A stretch of 64,000 nt of DNA from Rosa chinensis (GCF_002994745.2 NC_037089.1:19686641-19750640), one strand, 5' to 3'; positions 34,987 to 46,925 are shown, counted from the first letter of the stretch. Numbers and translations: made by a program. Notes: generated from the sequence alone by a model not told the origin.

Positions 34987-35637
34987 AGAAGATTGTCCAT
35001 ATTCATATCTTTCACCTTCACCACCTGTTCCGCTTCCAGCTATAGTCAACATGTTTTGGAAATGTGGAGAATCAGCTTTGATAAAAGGGACAGCATCATA
35101 TATGTGGTATTTGGACACCATTGTTGCCAATAGTTCTCTACCACCTTTTAGTAATGATTTAATTGTGCTTTGTTTTGATCGACTATCTTTTGATGGCATT
35201 GCTACTGGAGGCTTAGGAAATAAGTACCGATAGGTTTTTGATCGATCAACTTGTTGCGGTTGTTGACTGCTACTACCACCTCTCGATTGTTTTGGAAATT
35301 GAAATCTTGCATTTCTACTAAATTGAGAGTTCTTATCATGATCTACGGTTGATCATCTTACTGCAGCACGATAATCTTGTCGTTCTGCAGGGTGCATGTC
35401 TGGTGGATACTGAAATCCATCATCATCATCATCATTGTCGTCATCGTCATTGTACAGACTTGTTTGATTGCCAAGATAATTATTGCGGAGTTCTTCTCTA
35501 ATATCATCTTGAACAGCTGCCTTTTCTTGCTTAATAGAATCTTTTCTCTTTATCCATGCTATCACCTCTGTTTTGATCTCCGGTGGCACTTTGGGGCCCT
35601 GATCAATTTGGGGCCATTTGTATAGTTTTATAAACAT
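34498..35637 (-). pseudogene. hAT (BED-type) transposase relic lacking the catalytic core
   Basis: One minus-strand frame runs from 35637 to 34498 and is interrupted by a single TGA (35353-35355). It starts with a charged linker of the kind that follows the BED finger (PPEIKTEVIAWIKRKDS) and an Asp-rich stretch. The beginning of the DUF659 domain follows (YDAVPFIKADSPHFQNML). It then jumps straight to a Ser/Tyr-rich C-terminal tail (GYDAYGYNQYGEVYDQSS). The RNase-H-like core and dimerisation domain are missing, so it cannot be active. Confidence 0.75.
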
Positions 35638-36009
35638 TGCACTTAATAAAATAAAATCAATAAAAAAGATGAATTACATTTAACTATTTAACCGTCTATA
35701 GTTTGCTTCATATCATATATCACTTTTTATTTTTAATTATGTTGATCCACTAAAACAAGAGACAACTTCCAAAAAAAAAATTCAGGTTTAAGACACAAAC
35801 TACACAGTAGATTCGTTATTCCTCACTTTTTCAAGATGCATAGCCAAAGTTTAATACTCCGTACTCTGCACTTTCTTCTCATCATGTCATCCATATATGG
35901 TTCCTTGACTTCCCTCTGCAATGTCATTTGGCCTCATTTGAATAATTGAACTTTTATGGCTTTATCTTTTTTCTATTATTCAACTACAAAGTTACAGAAA
36001 TAGTCACAG

Positions 36010-36200
36010 ACTACACAGTACCAAATCTCTCCTCACACAGATTTGCATTTAGACTTTTAGATAATTACTTCTCACCCAAAATTGCCTTGAGGGTATTTAT
36101 CCAATTCTTCTCCTCACCTAGATTCGCCTTGAGGGGATTTCTCCTCACTCAAATTTGCCTTTAGGAAATCTCTCTTCACACATATTTTCATTTAGAGAAT
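36010..36200. repeat. Degenerate ~35-50 bp subterminal repeats of the hAT element
   Basis: Phrases of the form CTCCTCACYYARATTTGCCTTKAG recur four to five times, typical of hAT subterminal transposase-binding repeats. Confidence 0.6.
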
Positions 36201-36430
36201 TACTGAGTTTTTTTTTATTTTTATCTCAAATTTTACAGATATTTTTTCACTTTATCGGGATCTATCGCAAATATCTAATATATCGGGGATATTTGACGAT
36301 GTCGGAGAAATTTTGCAGAAACGGTGACAGATAAGATATTTACCCCCCTACATATATCGGTCCGTCGAAAAAAAAAAATATCGGGGGATATATCGGAAAT
36401 ATCGAAGAGATTTATAACCTTGGTCGAGAC

Positions 36431-37585
36431 AAACGAGCTGCCTCGCACATGAGATGATCATCGTGACGTGAATTTCTATTCCCCATGTGGATTACTTACT
36501 CTGGAGAAGAGCGAATATTCCATACATACATGTGAAGAGGTAGGGATGGACTTTTTTTTTGCAAGGGAGGTAATATTTGTCTTTTGGACTCTTCATTATC
36601 TAGAGAAATGTGCTTCTGCTTAACGTTTGACATTGCAATAGGAGGTTTGCAAGGTTCAAAGTCATAGAATGGTGTCCACATGAGAAAAACGTTAGTGAAA
36701 TTGATTATTTTTGTACTTTTTTTTCTTTTTTTCTTGGCTGAATGTGTTACGAGAAAATTTACAAAAGAAGTAAAATTAATAATATCATAAACACGACACA
36801 AAGGTCAGTATTAGAGGAATTTTCTTTTGCTCAAGATTTTGACTTTGGGGGTTTGCAAAAGCGAGTGACATAAGCTTCACATGATAGAACAGTATTCACT
36901 ATTCACATGAGAAATAAAAATAGTGAAATTGATTTTCTATGAAAGATATTTTGTACCCCTTTTAATGCGGTTCAAGTACGAGGAAGTTTACGAAAAATAA
37001 AAATAAAAATATTAAAGACATGAAATATAAAAGTTACTGTTAAAGAGCACACTAAAATGCTAGAACACGAGGTTCAAATTATGCTCTGCCGCCAATCTTT
37101 GCCTGCCTTGGGGACAAAAGCTACATCATCGTTGAGTGTCCCTATCTCGTCCAGAAAACCTAACTGGATTTGAAGTCGCAACTATTGACCAAGAGAAAAC
37201 ACCAATTAGAATTTTCTTGGTATTATTTCTTTACTAATGCATCTTAAGAATATGGCTGAATACTAATGTGATGATTTGGTTACATCGCCTGGAGACCCCA
37301 AGGCCCAAGCAAAACACCTGAACAAAGCTTCAAACTCAGGAACTTCAATTCTTACAAATCTAGTAGTTCACATCAAATAGATTGGCTTTGGTTCGAACTA
37401 AATGTGGTCCAAGTAGTATCAAAATGCAGTGTGCAATATTCCAAAACAGATGCCTAAACTAATAGCCTGTTGTTGAATTACACTGAGTTACAAAAAATCA
37501 TCAGGTTTGCTCAGATTGATCGTACAGGTTAACGTTACACAACAAAACTATCTACGGAATTTACAACTAGTGTCAACGCTTGACA
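36431..37585. other. Intergenic, no gene seen
   Basis: AT-rich. Contains the 3' UTR of the NEMP/PNET2-like gene at its right side. No coding signal. Confidence 0.5.
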
Positions 37586-40500
37586 CTAGAAGAACCAGCT
37601 ACGGCTCTGCTCATCAGTCTTTCTGCTGCTGAGTGGGGTGATACTGATTCTATCAGCATTTGCAACTACCCACTTGCCGAAATCAGGTGAAGAAGCAAGT
37701 TCTTCCAAGGCTTTCTCCGTCGTGTGTCTGGTGATACTTTCCCACTCATGTCTTGGCACCGCTCTCCTCTCAGGTGTAGTGTGGATATAAGAAGGGTATA
37801 ACCTTTCTGATGGTGATGCACTTCTAGAACCTGTAAAAAAAAATTAGTATATAATAGTTCACTCATGTAGCAGAAAGAATATATGCAAATAGAAAATAAA
37901 ATATAAAGGAAATAAGCAAACCTAGGCCAGATGAAATACATGAAGCCAGGGTAGAGTTTCTGGATCCGGGCCTCGGGAACTTATAGTCGTCATCGCTTTG
38001 AAACTCGTTTATGACCTCATCAGGTGCATATTCAGAAGGTGGAGAATCAGGAATCTCTGATCTTCTGCTCTTCTTCTTTTTGGGTGATTTCAACAATTTC
38101 CTGCAAAAAAATCCGAAATTTCATGAATGGCTTAAAACCATTACAAAAGTCAAAAGAAACATGGATATAATTCTCCAGATCATTTGAGACATGATACCAG
38201 ATACCTGAACATGCGACGGTGACGAATCCATCTGAAGATTTCCCGCACTGAAGAGATTACACCTCCAAATATTATAGCGATTGTCCTCGCTATAAAAGAA
38301 ACTACTGTTCCAAATGCTATGGTTATTTTCCTCATAAAAGAGAGTATAACTCCAAACATTATAGCAATTTTCCTCACTATAAAAGGGAGCAAGGGGACCG
38401 TTATGGCTCCTGCTGCCAGTAGCGGATCACCAGAACTCTGAAACCAAACCAAGGAATATTCAAATCACCAAATAGAAAATTAGACATTTACCAAATCATG
38501 GTTAAATATAGATCTAATATAACTTACCTGTGAAAGCAGAAGAAGAGCTACAAACCGGATGGTCCACAAAACAAACAGAGATGTGCTAGAATCAATTGAT
38601 CCATCTTCTCTCAGGGCCATTTTACGAACTGTCCAGAATCCCAACCATGCTCCAGCCAGAAAAATAAAAGCCAGAAGAAATATAGCCAACTGCAAATTAT
38701 TGAGAGCACTTTCCAGTTAGTACAAGCAGTTACCATAATCTTCAGAATATGGTGGCAACAAAGCTACAGAGATACATTTCCATTTAGTCAAGTGATCAGG
38801 ATAAGCAAAACATATAGGTCAGAGTCTAATGAAAGAAGAATGTAATATTGATAATTATTAAAAATAAAAAACTATTAAAAAATGCAAATCTCAAAAACAA
38901 ACAGAAAACATAAATATCAAATGACCCATGTAAGGCTTGCAGTGTGATTTTCTAAGCTTCTAAGGTATCATGACATTCAAAACTTGAATCTGCATGCACA
39001 ATCATTACAAACCTGAAAGAGAATATATTCAGAATCAACACCCAGAGGAAAAGACTTGAAAGAGTTTATATTTTACGAGAACAGATTAACTAATAATATT
39101 TCATTAGAAGAAGATTCTCTAATTGGTTCATATTTTATTAAAGCATACAACTATGTGCAATATTGATGCAGATATAATGAACCTCTTTCCGCTAAAAGAA
39201 GACTGTTATCAACAGATCTATGCATATCGTTTGAAACCAACTACAAATTTATCACAAAAATAAATCTAAAGATGGCTTCAATTTGCTCAACTTAAGTTGG
39301 CTTTGCTCAGCAAACCAGAGATGAAAATATTAAATGACGAATATGATAGCTTTCTACAACTAGCAGCACAGAAATATATTAGTCATTTTGTAGGTCATTT
39401 CCAACAATGAAAGACCAAGACACACAATGGGATATTCTGGGATGAAAATAATTCTTTAAGGATAACTAACATACAGAATTATACATCTCTTTGCTAATTG
39501 TGGTTTTATGGAAGAGATACTAGGGCAATTATCAAAATAATGATAACATACTTACAGGATTATACATCTCTTCGCTAATTCCAAGCTCTGTTAGTACTGA
39601 ACGCAATAGCCCTGGGATGTAGCTGAGGAGAAAAGATCCCAAACCAACCTGATATAAAAATAAACTTAAATGGATCAGTCATGAAAATGAACAGGTAAAA
39701 AGGTGAATTAACTTAAGCTGGACACATACCACAGATGAAAACAAAAAAATTCCGAGCGAACTCTTCCGACCTGTTGGGAGAAGCTTCATCCCCTGTAAAC
39801 AACCAGAAGAACAGAATGCCAATATAATCAGTTCTAATCTGTTGGATAACTATATGGACTTTTGATTGATTTACATATTTTAAAAAGGATCTATATCACA
39901 TGCATAGCTTAAAAAGGATACATAAATTACATATGTACAGGAAAGGAAAATACCATTACCTGAAAAAGGACGATCAATAGTACAAGGACCACCCCTATTG
40001 CCATTCCACTGCCGTAATAGAATACCAATGAATTGCTCAGAGAAGGCGCCAAACTCATCAAGATTACACCAGACACAAAAAATACTAGGCGAGATATAAA
40101 AAATTCTGCAAAACAAAAACACAGATTAGTGAACCAGGAACTAAAATAAGGGTCAGAGTTAAAGTATTTGCATGTGAGACTGAGAAGTTACCTTCTTCAA
40201 GGGACACCTCAAAACTCTCTAAGGATGAACCCACTGTCCGTATATCTAAGAGTTTGCGCTCATAAGGTGACATGGATCCAGACCAGGACCCCTTGGAAAC
40301 TTTCTCCCACTGGCTGTGAGGGCACATTCCTATCCCACGAGAAGTATTTCTGCAAGAAACGTAACACTCTTAAGTTGGTTCCATAAGCTTCATCACTTTT
40401 GTCGTCACACAAAACTAAATCTTCACTCCAAGCACTTAGAATTACATTATGGTAAAGGGCATAACTCGGTTGACAGCTAAGAATATGAGCACATTAATAA

Positions 40501-41487
40501 GCACAACACTGCACTTTGCTCAAAAGTTGAAAATAGAGGTAAAAAATGCACAGGTAATCAAATACAAGTGCAAATCTTTCAACAGAACGTACTCAGTTTC
40601 CTTACTAGAACCCAGAAAAATCTTCACAAAACATTTGAAATGTCTCACTCAAACAAAGGAAATATAAGCATTCCAATGCACAAAGAACTCCTCAAAGCAA
40701 CAGCAAATAAACTATCAAACACAATAGATCACCATAATTCATTCATATTCAGTTGCATACAAACAATACCTAGAACCATACTAGTAAAAACTCACCTGTG
40801 GAAGCAAACCTCAAAAGGCCGTATCCGAAAGCTCGAATTTGTTGATATCTTCACCTTCACCGTGTCGGCAAACTTCTCCAGATATTTAAGCCTTGACAAT
40901 CCACATACATGAACTCTTCCACACAACAGTGAAGTTCCAGGCTTAGCACCAGGAGAATTTTGCACCAGCACACCATTCGATAATTGCAGAGTAGCATTCT
41001 CACCAATAACTGCAAAACAAAAAGCACAGAGCCATGAGAACCCTAAAATGCAAACCTCTCACCATCCCTACGAATTAGGCCCCCTACATCTGCCTATTAA
41101 ATCCAAAAACAAACACTTGATAACAATCAAGTTTGACTTCTTCAATTTTATTATTGCATAACAAGCAACACCCTAAATTGAGTTCTAGAATTTTTCAAAA
41201 TCTCTAGCAAAAGACACAAAGTTTCAATCTTTTTTCTTTGTTCCTCACAATGTTCACCAAAGAAGAGAACCAAAACCAATAGGTGATTCAAATTACTGAA
41301 CCGCAACATCAAAAACCCTAAGATTTTACAATTTCACGGCGCGACGAAATTGAGAGAGTAAAAGGAAGAGAAAGTTACCTAGAGAATACTCAGTCGGCGA
41401 TTCAGAGGAAGAAGAAGAAGAGGGAAGCGTGAGGAACAGAAGCCATAGAATGCACGCAGCGACCCGAACCGGCTTAGAAGAAGCCAT
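37586..41487 (-). CDS. PNET2: NEMP/PNET2-like nuclear-envelope membrane protein (DUF2215)
   Basis: Ten exons, high to low: 41487-41379, 41009-40796, 40349-40192, 40105-39960, 39792-39730, 39648-39556, 38689-38528, 38437-38205, 38100-37922 and 37830-37586. They sum to 533 residues with every junction in phase. A signal peptide (ILWLLFLTLPSSSSS) leads into a luminal domain with VCGRVHVCG-like cysteines (LLCGRVHVCGL, FEVCFHR). Hydrophobic segments follow in exons 4-7 (LVFFVSGVILMSL, GMAIGVVLVLLIVLF, IFLFSSVVGLGSFLL, LAIFLLAFIFLAGAWLG, FVALLLL). A nucleoplasmic tail with a basic patch (SPKKKKSRR) and SRSASPSERLYPS closes the protein. Homologues are inner-nuclear-membrane proteins linked to chromatin organisation. 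Exon 8 carries an amphipathic 14-15 residue repeat. The position next to WIH1 agrees with the Arabidopsis order. Confidence 0.88.
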
Positions 41488-41817
41488 AGTTTTCTGGGTT
41501 TGGAGTCACAGAGAGAAAGAGTGAGAGGGTATAGGTAGAAGAAAGGCGCGCGTTGAAAATACGCAACGTTGGTGAGGTTAGTTTCGATATTTTGGTGTAT
41601 AGATTTCGAAATTTTATAGGGTCTGGAAGAGACCCGATCCGCGGCTTGAACGTGTTTGATATTTGGGCCGAGTTTACGAGTCGTTTCCAAAATTAAAATT
41701 TTGATTGATCCACTTATTGGTTTAAAGGCACGACAAATCTAAATTACTGGTGTATTTTCTTAGCATAATCATGGGAAAATTATGTGTTGTGTCTGCAACG
41801 AGTGTTATGAAACTCAT
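41488..41817. promoter_or_regulatory. Upstream region of the NEMP/PNET2-like gene
   Basis: Probable promoter and 5' UTR of the minus-strand gene. No clear TATA box. Nothing else seen. Confidence 0.4.
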
Positions 41818-42045
41818 GTGTGAAGCAAGAAGAAGTGCTTGAACAGATAGAATCTTTCAGATTGGAAGCAAGCACAAATGTCTCCACTCATTGCCGAAGA
41901 AGCCCAAGTAGCAGATGAGGCGGGGGAGGAAGGAAGAGGAGGAGGAGGAGCAGGCCGCGGCCGGAACAAATTAATAACAATTAGTGGTCGGGTATGGTGT
42001 GCTACAACAATCAGTGGTTCATGACTCCATGTTATAGTGTCTAAT
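41818..42045 (+). pseudogene. Truncated copy of the Cys/His-rich acidic-tail gene
   Basis: From GCAAGAAGAAGTGCTTGAACAG onward this matches 44326-44530 closely, including the GGAAGCAAGCACAAATG phrase, the GA-rich acidic tail and the 3' phrase ACAATTAGTGGTCG. The first two Cys/His clusters are absent. An extra GATA-like insertion and a TAG break the frame. Confidence 0.8.
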
Positions 42046-43974
42046 TTCTCTATCAATGTATATATCCATGGTCTAGTAATCCTTATGCTTCTGGCAACAT
42101 ATATTTTTTTTATATTTTTTTGTAGAATAACTTCTAGCAACATATATATGGAGCATCGCATGCCTAGAAAAAGTTCATAGTGGTCTTGCATTAACTTTGT
42201 TCAATGAATTTTTATTATATGCAAATACTTTCATTATCACATCAAACTGTCACGGCAACCCTTTTATATTCCTCTTTGAGTTCTTTTTCATTGCTTTTTG
42301 GTTTGAGATTTCTTGAATTATAGAGAAAGCCATCTTCTTGATTTTCTATTTGATTTAGGATTCTCCACATCATCTTTCCAATAAAAGCTTGTCATTTGAT
42401 AAATGTGAATATCCTCCATATTTACTACGTCATCTCCATAAATTAGGCTTCTCGATCCATCAAGGTCTCCTGCTTGGGCCAGGACTTCAAGCTTTTCTTT
42501 ATTTGCGCATATTTCCTCCATATCATTCTCTTTTTGTATATTTGCTCCTAAAAACCTAATAAACACAAAAATAAATAAATAAAGAAAAAATAGAATAAAC
42601 TAATAAAGATTAATATAAAGATTAACATTACAAACGTCACATAAAATGCTCCTATCACTCCTAAAGAAGCTAAAAATAGTATTTATTATTTTCAGTAACT
42701 GGTACTTTAACAATTACTGAACTACTTCAATTGATGCATTTTATGCCATTGCATTCTAGTGATTTGATTTTGATATATTTCATGGCGATGCTGATTGGGC
42801 CAAACAAAAACAAATTAGGTCAAACAGCCCTACAAGCTTCAACCACAATGCAGATCCACCAAGAGAGAGATGACGTAGTGACGATGCCGCCACCATCCAA
42901 CCCCAAAAGTGACGTATTTTCAAAAAGTTTGGTACATCACTGTCATAGTTTGGTACATCTTACGTTAAAGATCGAAGATGGAACATCATATTTTTAAATA
43001 CAATTTTTTGAAAATGGTAATTGACCTACCATTCATAGAATGGCAACGATGACCCATTCTTTTATAAATTCCAATGATTTATTATGTCATTACATGTCTA
43101 TAATGAACCATTAAGATCGTTTCACATGTGAGTATGGTTAGAGCAATAAAGAAACTGACACTTCAGAAAAAGTAATCATATCTAAGATTTAAGATTGTGC
43201 TCAACTCCCTAAAAAGCCAAAAAAATTATATATATTATTTTGAGTAACTGATTCTATAATAATCACTGAACTACTTCAATTGATGCATTTATATATGCAC
43301 ATTGCTCTTCAATTGTTTGATTGTGATATGTTTAATGGCAATATTTTTTTTTTTTTAAAGGGGTGCTATACTAGAGGATAGTGGATCAGTCCAAATTGAT
43401 TCTGACCTCATGGTAGTGTTCGTATACTCAACAATGGATCAATATGATCCAAATCGGAGAGCAATTAAGTGTTTCCTTTCATTATTCAAACACGATGTTG
43501 ATCAATATACTAATTTGGTAAGTTAATTGACCATATGGATTTGACTATTTGAGTTGATGTGATAGCACAAAGGATCGAATATGAACTTAGTTATCAACAT
43601 TTGGCTTTGCACATGCAGTGACAGTGACAGTGATTTTTTTATTTTTTATTTGTAACTTTTATTTTTTGAGTTGTTAATTGTAATGTCCTCAATAACGGAT
43701 AGGAGTTGTAGGACACTAGGACTTGCGAAATTCCAGAGTTTCAAAACACTTCTGGAACAAAGAAAAACTCAAAAAGAGAAGTGGCAATAGGTCGTTATCA
43801 GTACTTGCTCTGTGCGCTCTGAAGAAGTCTGAAGCATCGAGTATAGTGCAGTGTAGAGAAGCAATGTGAATATAAACCCATTACTTGCAATGAAGGGAAA
43901 TCCATTCATCACTTGTAGTATCTAATTTCTCTAATCCACTCCTATCTCTCATCTCTTTTAAGGGTTCTCTCTCT

Positions 43975-43975
<1 letters not shown>
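42046..43975. other. Intergenic, diverged duplicated blocks, no gene
   Basis: Holds repeated blocks shared with other parts of the right half. ACTACTTCAATTGATGCATTT occurs near 42721 and 43270. A ~100-bp block starting GGTACATCACTGTCATAG near 42930 recurs near 60750. The TCAGTACTTGCTCTGTG box at 43798 is also found at 60845. No coding signal. Confidence 0.6.

Positions 43976-44018
<43 letters not shown>
43976..44018. repeat. (CT)n microsatellite upstream of Cys/His-rich gene
   Basis: About 21 CT units, 106 bp before the coding start at 44125. A longer CT tract occupies the same place in the paralogue at 61121. Confidence 0.97.
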
Positions 44019-44020
<2 letters not shown>

Positions 44021-44124
44021 GCAACAATTTAAAGCCGTAGAGCTGCGACTGAAAAAACATTGATCCTGTTGACATGTTTGGTTCAATGCAACATTTGACA
44101 TTTATCTTTATTTTTTTTGCAGTG

Positions 44125-44502
44125 ATGGACGGGAAGTGTAAGTTTTGTCAGTTCATCTTCAGCGCAGATGATGAGAAAACCACGTTTCAACACTTGCAGT
44201 CTGAGCATGGGAAGCTTCTGTGTACTGTGTGCAACGAAAGTTTTCCCTATAAGGAACACGGTGAAACTCTGGAGTATCACTATAATAGTGTGAAGCACTG
44301 GGGCTTCAACTTTTGTAACAAGAAGAAATGCTTGAACAGAATCTTTCAGATTGGAAGCAAGCACAAATGTGTCCACCCATTGCCGAAGAAGCCCAAGCAG
44401 AGGAAGAGGCGGGGAAGGAAGGAAGAGGAGGCGAAGGAGGAGGAGAACGAGGAGGAGGACGAGGACGATCAAGATGAGGCGGCCGGCACAAGTAACAATT
44501 AG
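44125..44502 (+). CDS. Cys/His-rich acidic-tail protein (unrecognised family), copy 1
   Basis: 125 residues. I start at ATG 44125 because a T-rich tract ending in TTTTTTGCAG lies immediately before it, which looks like a 5'-UTR intron acceptor; the paralogue has the same arrangement. Three metal-ligand-like clusters are visible: C5-x2-C8...H23-x4-H28, C33-x2-C36...H52-x5-H58, and C64-x4-C69...H80-C82-H84. A basic stretch (KKPKQRKRRGRK) then leads to a Glu/Asp-rich tail ending AAGTSNN. The first two clusters resemble diverged C2H2 fingers with long loops. Together with the basic/acidic tail this suggests a small nuclear protein. It is 60-70% similar in layout to the protein at 61121-61513. I do not recognise the family. 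Confidence 0.7.
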   Translation: MDGKCKFCQFIFSADDEKTTFQHLQSEHGKLLCTVCNESFPYKEHGETLEYHYNSVKHWGFNFCNKKKCLNRIFQIGSKHKCVHPLPKKPKQRKRRGRKEEEAKEEENEEEDEDDQDEAAGTSNN

Positions 44503-44689
44503 TGGTCGTCTACGGTGTGCTGCAACAGTTAGTGATTTCTGTTAAATTTATGTTTAATTTATGTTTCGTGTTCTAGTATCTATGTTCTCCTAATTAATCA
44601 ATGAATTTTAGTACCTTGGGAGTTAATCGATGTGTGTTTCTTGATCTTCAAATCATTTTTTTGGAAAATCAAGTCATCTAATATATTTT

Positions 44690-45490
44690 TCTGTTCACCT
44701 AGCCTTGACCTTGAATGTCAAAGTGCACCCAAAAGTAGACAAATTTCTTTCTTCACCCAAATGACCCTCTTGATGGCTTTCTGTGATTACTTGGGGAACT
44801 GTATAAAGGATGTGGTATCAGCTCCTAGACTTAGTTGCCCTCCTGTTATGAGAATAACAGCTACAAAAGATGAGGAGGATAATGAATTGGAATATGGAGT
44901 GCCATCTTCGATCTCACCAAAAATTATGTTTGCTTCTCTCGATACCTTTTGCATTGCATCCTATCTTATGCTCAGAATGAAGGTGTCTCTGAAATTTGGG
45001 TTTAGACATTGTATCTGGGGTCCAGCAAACATACCATCTAATTAAGCTTCAATTTTGCTCTTTCAATTCTTATCCAACTCCTGAGTTTACAACTCCAAGT
45101 TTTCAGTACCACACAGCGTTCAATGGTGTTGCATTAGGCATTGTATCTGGGGTCCAGCAAACATACCAGCAGTTTCACCATGAAGCCGTTCCACGTATAT
45201 TTAAATCACAAATAATAATTCCTTGCTTTATGGGAAGAAATGTTGGTTGGGATACCAACAATACTTATTTTGAAGTTCTGTAGTAAAGCTCTTGCTAAAT
45301 GCATTCTTCCTGTGGTAAGCTACACCTTAGGCATCCCAATAAAATCAAGTAATGGGGAAAAATCAGATGGGTTGAAGCACTCAGGTTATCTCCAGAAGCT
45401 GTACCTTTTCTCCAGCCAGGACTCATTTGATGTCGATGCTAGCATAAGATTCATTCAATATATATTCTGGCCTTGCATGGTCGGGTAGAT
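44690..45490 (+). pseudogene. Decayed protein-coding relic, unidentified
   Basis: Protein-like phrases appear in changing plus-strand frames: YLGNCIKDVVSAPRLS, TKDEEDNELEYGVPSS, SPKIMFASLDTFCIASYL, then YTLGIPIKSSNGEKSDG and SGYLQKLYLFSSQDSF. Composition and continuity look like a once-functional gene broken by indels. A 29-bp phrase ATTGTATCTGGGGTCCAGCA... occurs at 45009 and again at 45140. I cannot name the parent gene. Confidence 0.5.
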
Positions 45491-45787
45491 CGATCTTGTT
45501 CCTTCTGTTTTCTCTCAGCTAAGCTTGTAATGCCTCATTCTTATAAAAGTTATAATCACTATGAATTACACTTCCGATGGGAATGTGCCAAGTATTCACT
45601 CTTGTAAATTATATAAATGCAGTGTGAAAAGAACTCCATTTTTGCCTAAAAATTACCTGAAAACAACATTACTTCAATTATTACATCAAACTGTCGCAGC
45701 TTTTACTTTTGTTGAAAATCAATGTACATGTTAGCTATTTTGGTACATCTTAGGTTAGAGAAGGAAGATGTAACATAATATTTTAAG

Positions 45788-46914
45788 GAGAAAAATTCAG
45801 GTACCGTCCTCAAATTATTCTGCCAATGCTAATTTGATATCCGAACTCTCAAAAGTATCAATGTGATACCCAAAGACCTATATTGGTATCAACGTGATAC
45901 TTCCATCAAAAATTTCTAACGGCTCTGTCTGTTTGCTGACATGGCAAGCACGTGGGCCCTATGTGATATTTTTATCAGGGGCAGAATAGTCTTTAACTAC
46001 TAACTAATTTTAAAAAAAATGAAGCACAGAGCTCCATCTGCATCTCTCTCTCTCTCGATGATATCCATCAACATATTTCAGAAAACCATGGCCACGAAGG
46101 TAGTGATGCATCTTGCAACTTGACCCATTTCTGGTAATCAAAGTGCAAACAATCTAGTCGACTCCGCCATCGTCCGCAAGCTCCAGTCATTAGGTTTCTC
46201 GTCCTCCGAACACACGCCGACCTCGACCTCACACGCTAAAATGAAGTTAAGTCCTTCTTCGCTGCCAAAAAACCCCAATTCTTAATCCTCGCCGCCTCTA
46301 AAGTCGGCGGCATCCATGTCAACAACAACTACCCGGCTGACTTCATCACCCTTAACCTCCAAATCTAGACCAACGTCATCGACACACCGATTCGGAGTCA
46401 ACAAGCTCCTCTTCCTTGGCTCCTCTTGCATTTACACCAATCCCAGAGAAAAGAGACTAATGCTCATTCTTTCATCGAGTCAACCGCCTTCATCGACCGT
46501 GAACCCTCCCTCAAGTCCCTCCTCTCCCGCCTCAACCTTGTCGCCAACCCCAACTCCTAATCCCTGCCGAACTCCGCTTCTCCTGTCACCCTCTGCCGTT
46601 GCCCGCCAACCCAACCTATCCTCTTTAATTTCTCAGCATCCAACCACCAATCTCGAAGAAGCGGACCCCAGAAAAAGAATTTTAAAAATAAAAAAAATTG
46701 GTGATGAGATTTAACATCAGGGTCATTTTGGTCTTTTCTCTCTCTCTCTCTGTTTTTTTTTTTTGACTTGTTTGCCACTTCAGCAAACAGACGGAATTGT
46801 TAGAAATTTTTTACGGAAGTATCACGTCTTTGGGTATCACGTTGATACTTTTGAGAGTTCGGTAATCAAATTGGCCTTGGCAAAATAGTTTGGGGACGGT
46901 ACCTGATTTTTCTC
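45788..46914. mobile_element. Pack-MULE with long terminal inverted repeats
   Basis: The left end GAGAAAAATTCAGGTACCGTCC and the reverse complement of the right end GAGAAAAATCAGGTACCGTCC begin inverted repeats of roughly 150 bp; both contain CGAACTCTCAAAAGTATCAA and GTGATACCCAAAGAC. The flanks TATTTTAAG (45779-45787) and TATTTAAAG (46915-46923) form a 9-bp duplication with one mismatch, as for Mutator-like elements. There is no transposase. The interior carries a host gene fragment (46157-46446). Confidence 0.88.
46157..46446 (+). pseudogene. Captured GDP-L-fucose synthase (GER-type) fragment
   Basis: Frame-shifted plus-strand pieces match the N-terminal part of GDP-4-keto-6-deoxymannose epimerase/reductase: SAIVRKLQSLGF, RTHADLDLTR, FFAAKKPQFLILAASKVGGI, NYPADFITLNLQ, then FGVNKLLFLGSSCIYT. 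An in-frame TAG follows NLQI and at least one frameshift lies near 46205. The pieces sit wholly inside the MULE inverted repeats, so this is transduplicated host sequence. The true enzyme makes GDP-L-fucose for cell-wall glycans. Confidence 0.85.
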
Positions 46915-46925
46915 TATTTAAAGTG

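Larger units (their letters stand above)
33654..36422 (-). mobile_element. Internally deleted hAT transposon with 8-bp TSD
   Basis: The left end CAAGGTTTTAAATATCGG and the right end (reverse complement CAAGGTTATAAATCTC) form short inverted repeats. They are flanked by GTTGAGAC (33646-33653) and GTCGAGAC (36423-36430), an 8-bp duplication with one mismatch. Both subterminal parts are rich in TATCGGGGATA phrases. The interior holds a transposase relic on the minus strand and a 648-bp period tandem duplication. It inserted about 200 bp upstream of the CYSTM start codon. Confidence 0.88.
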
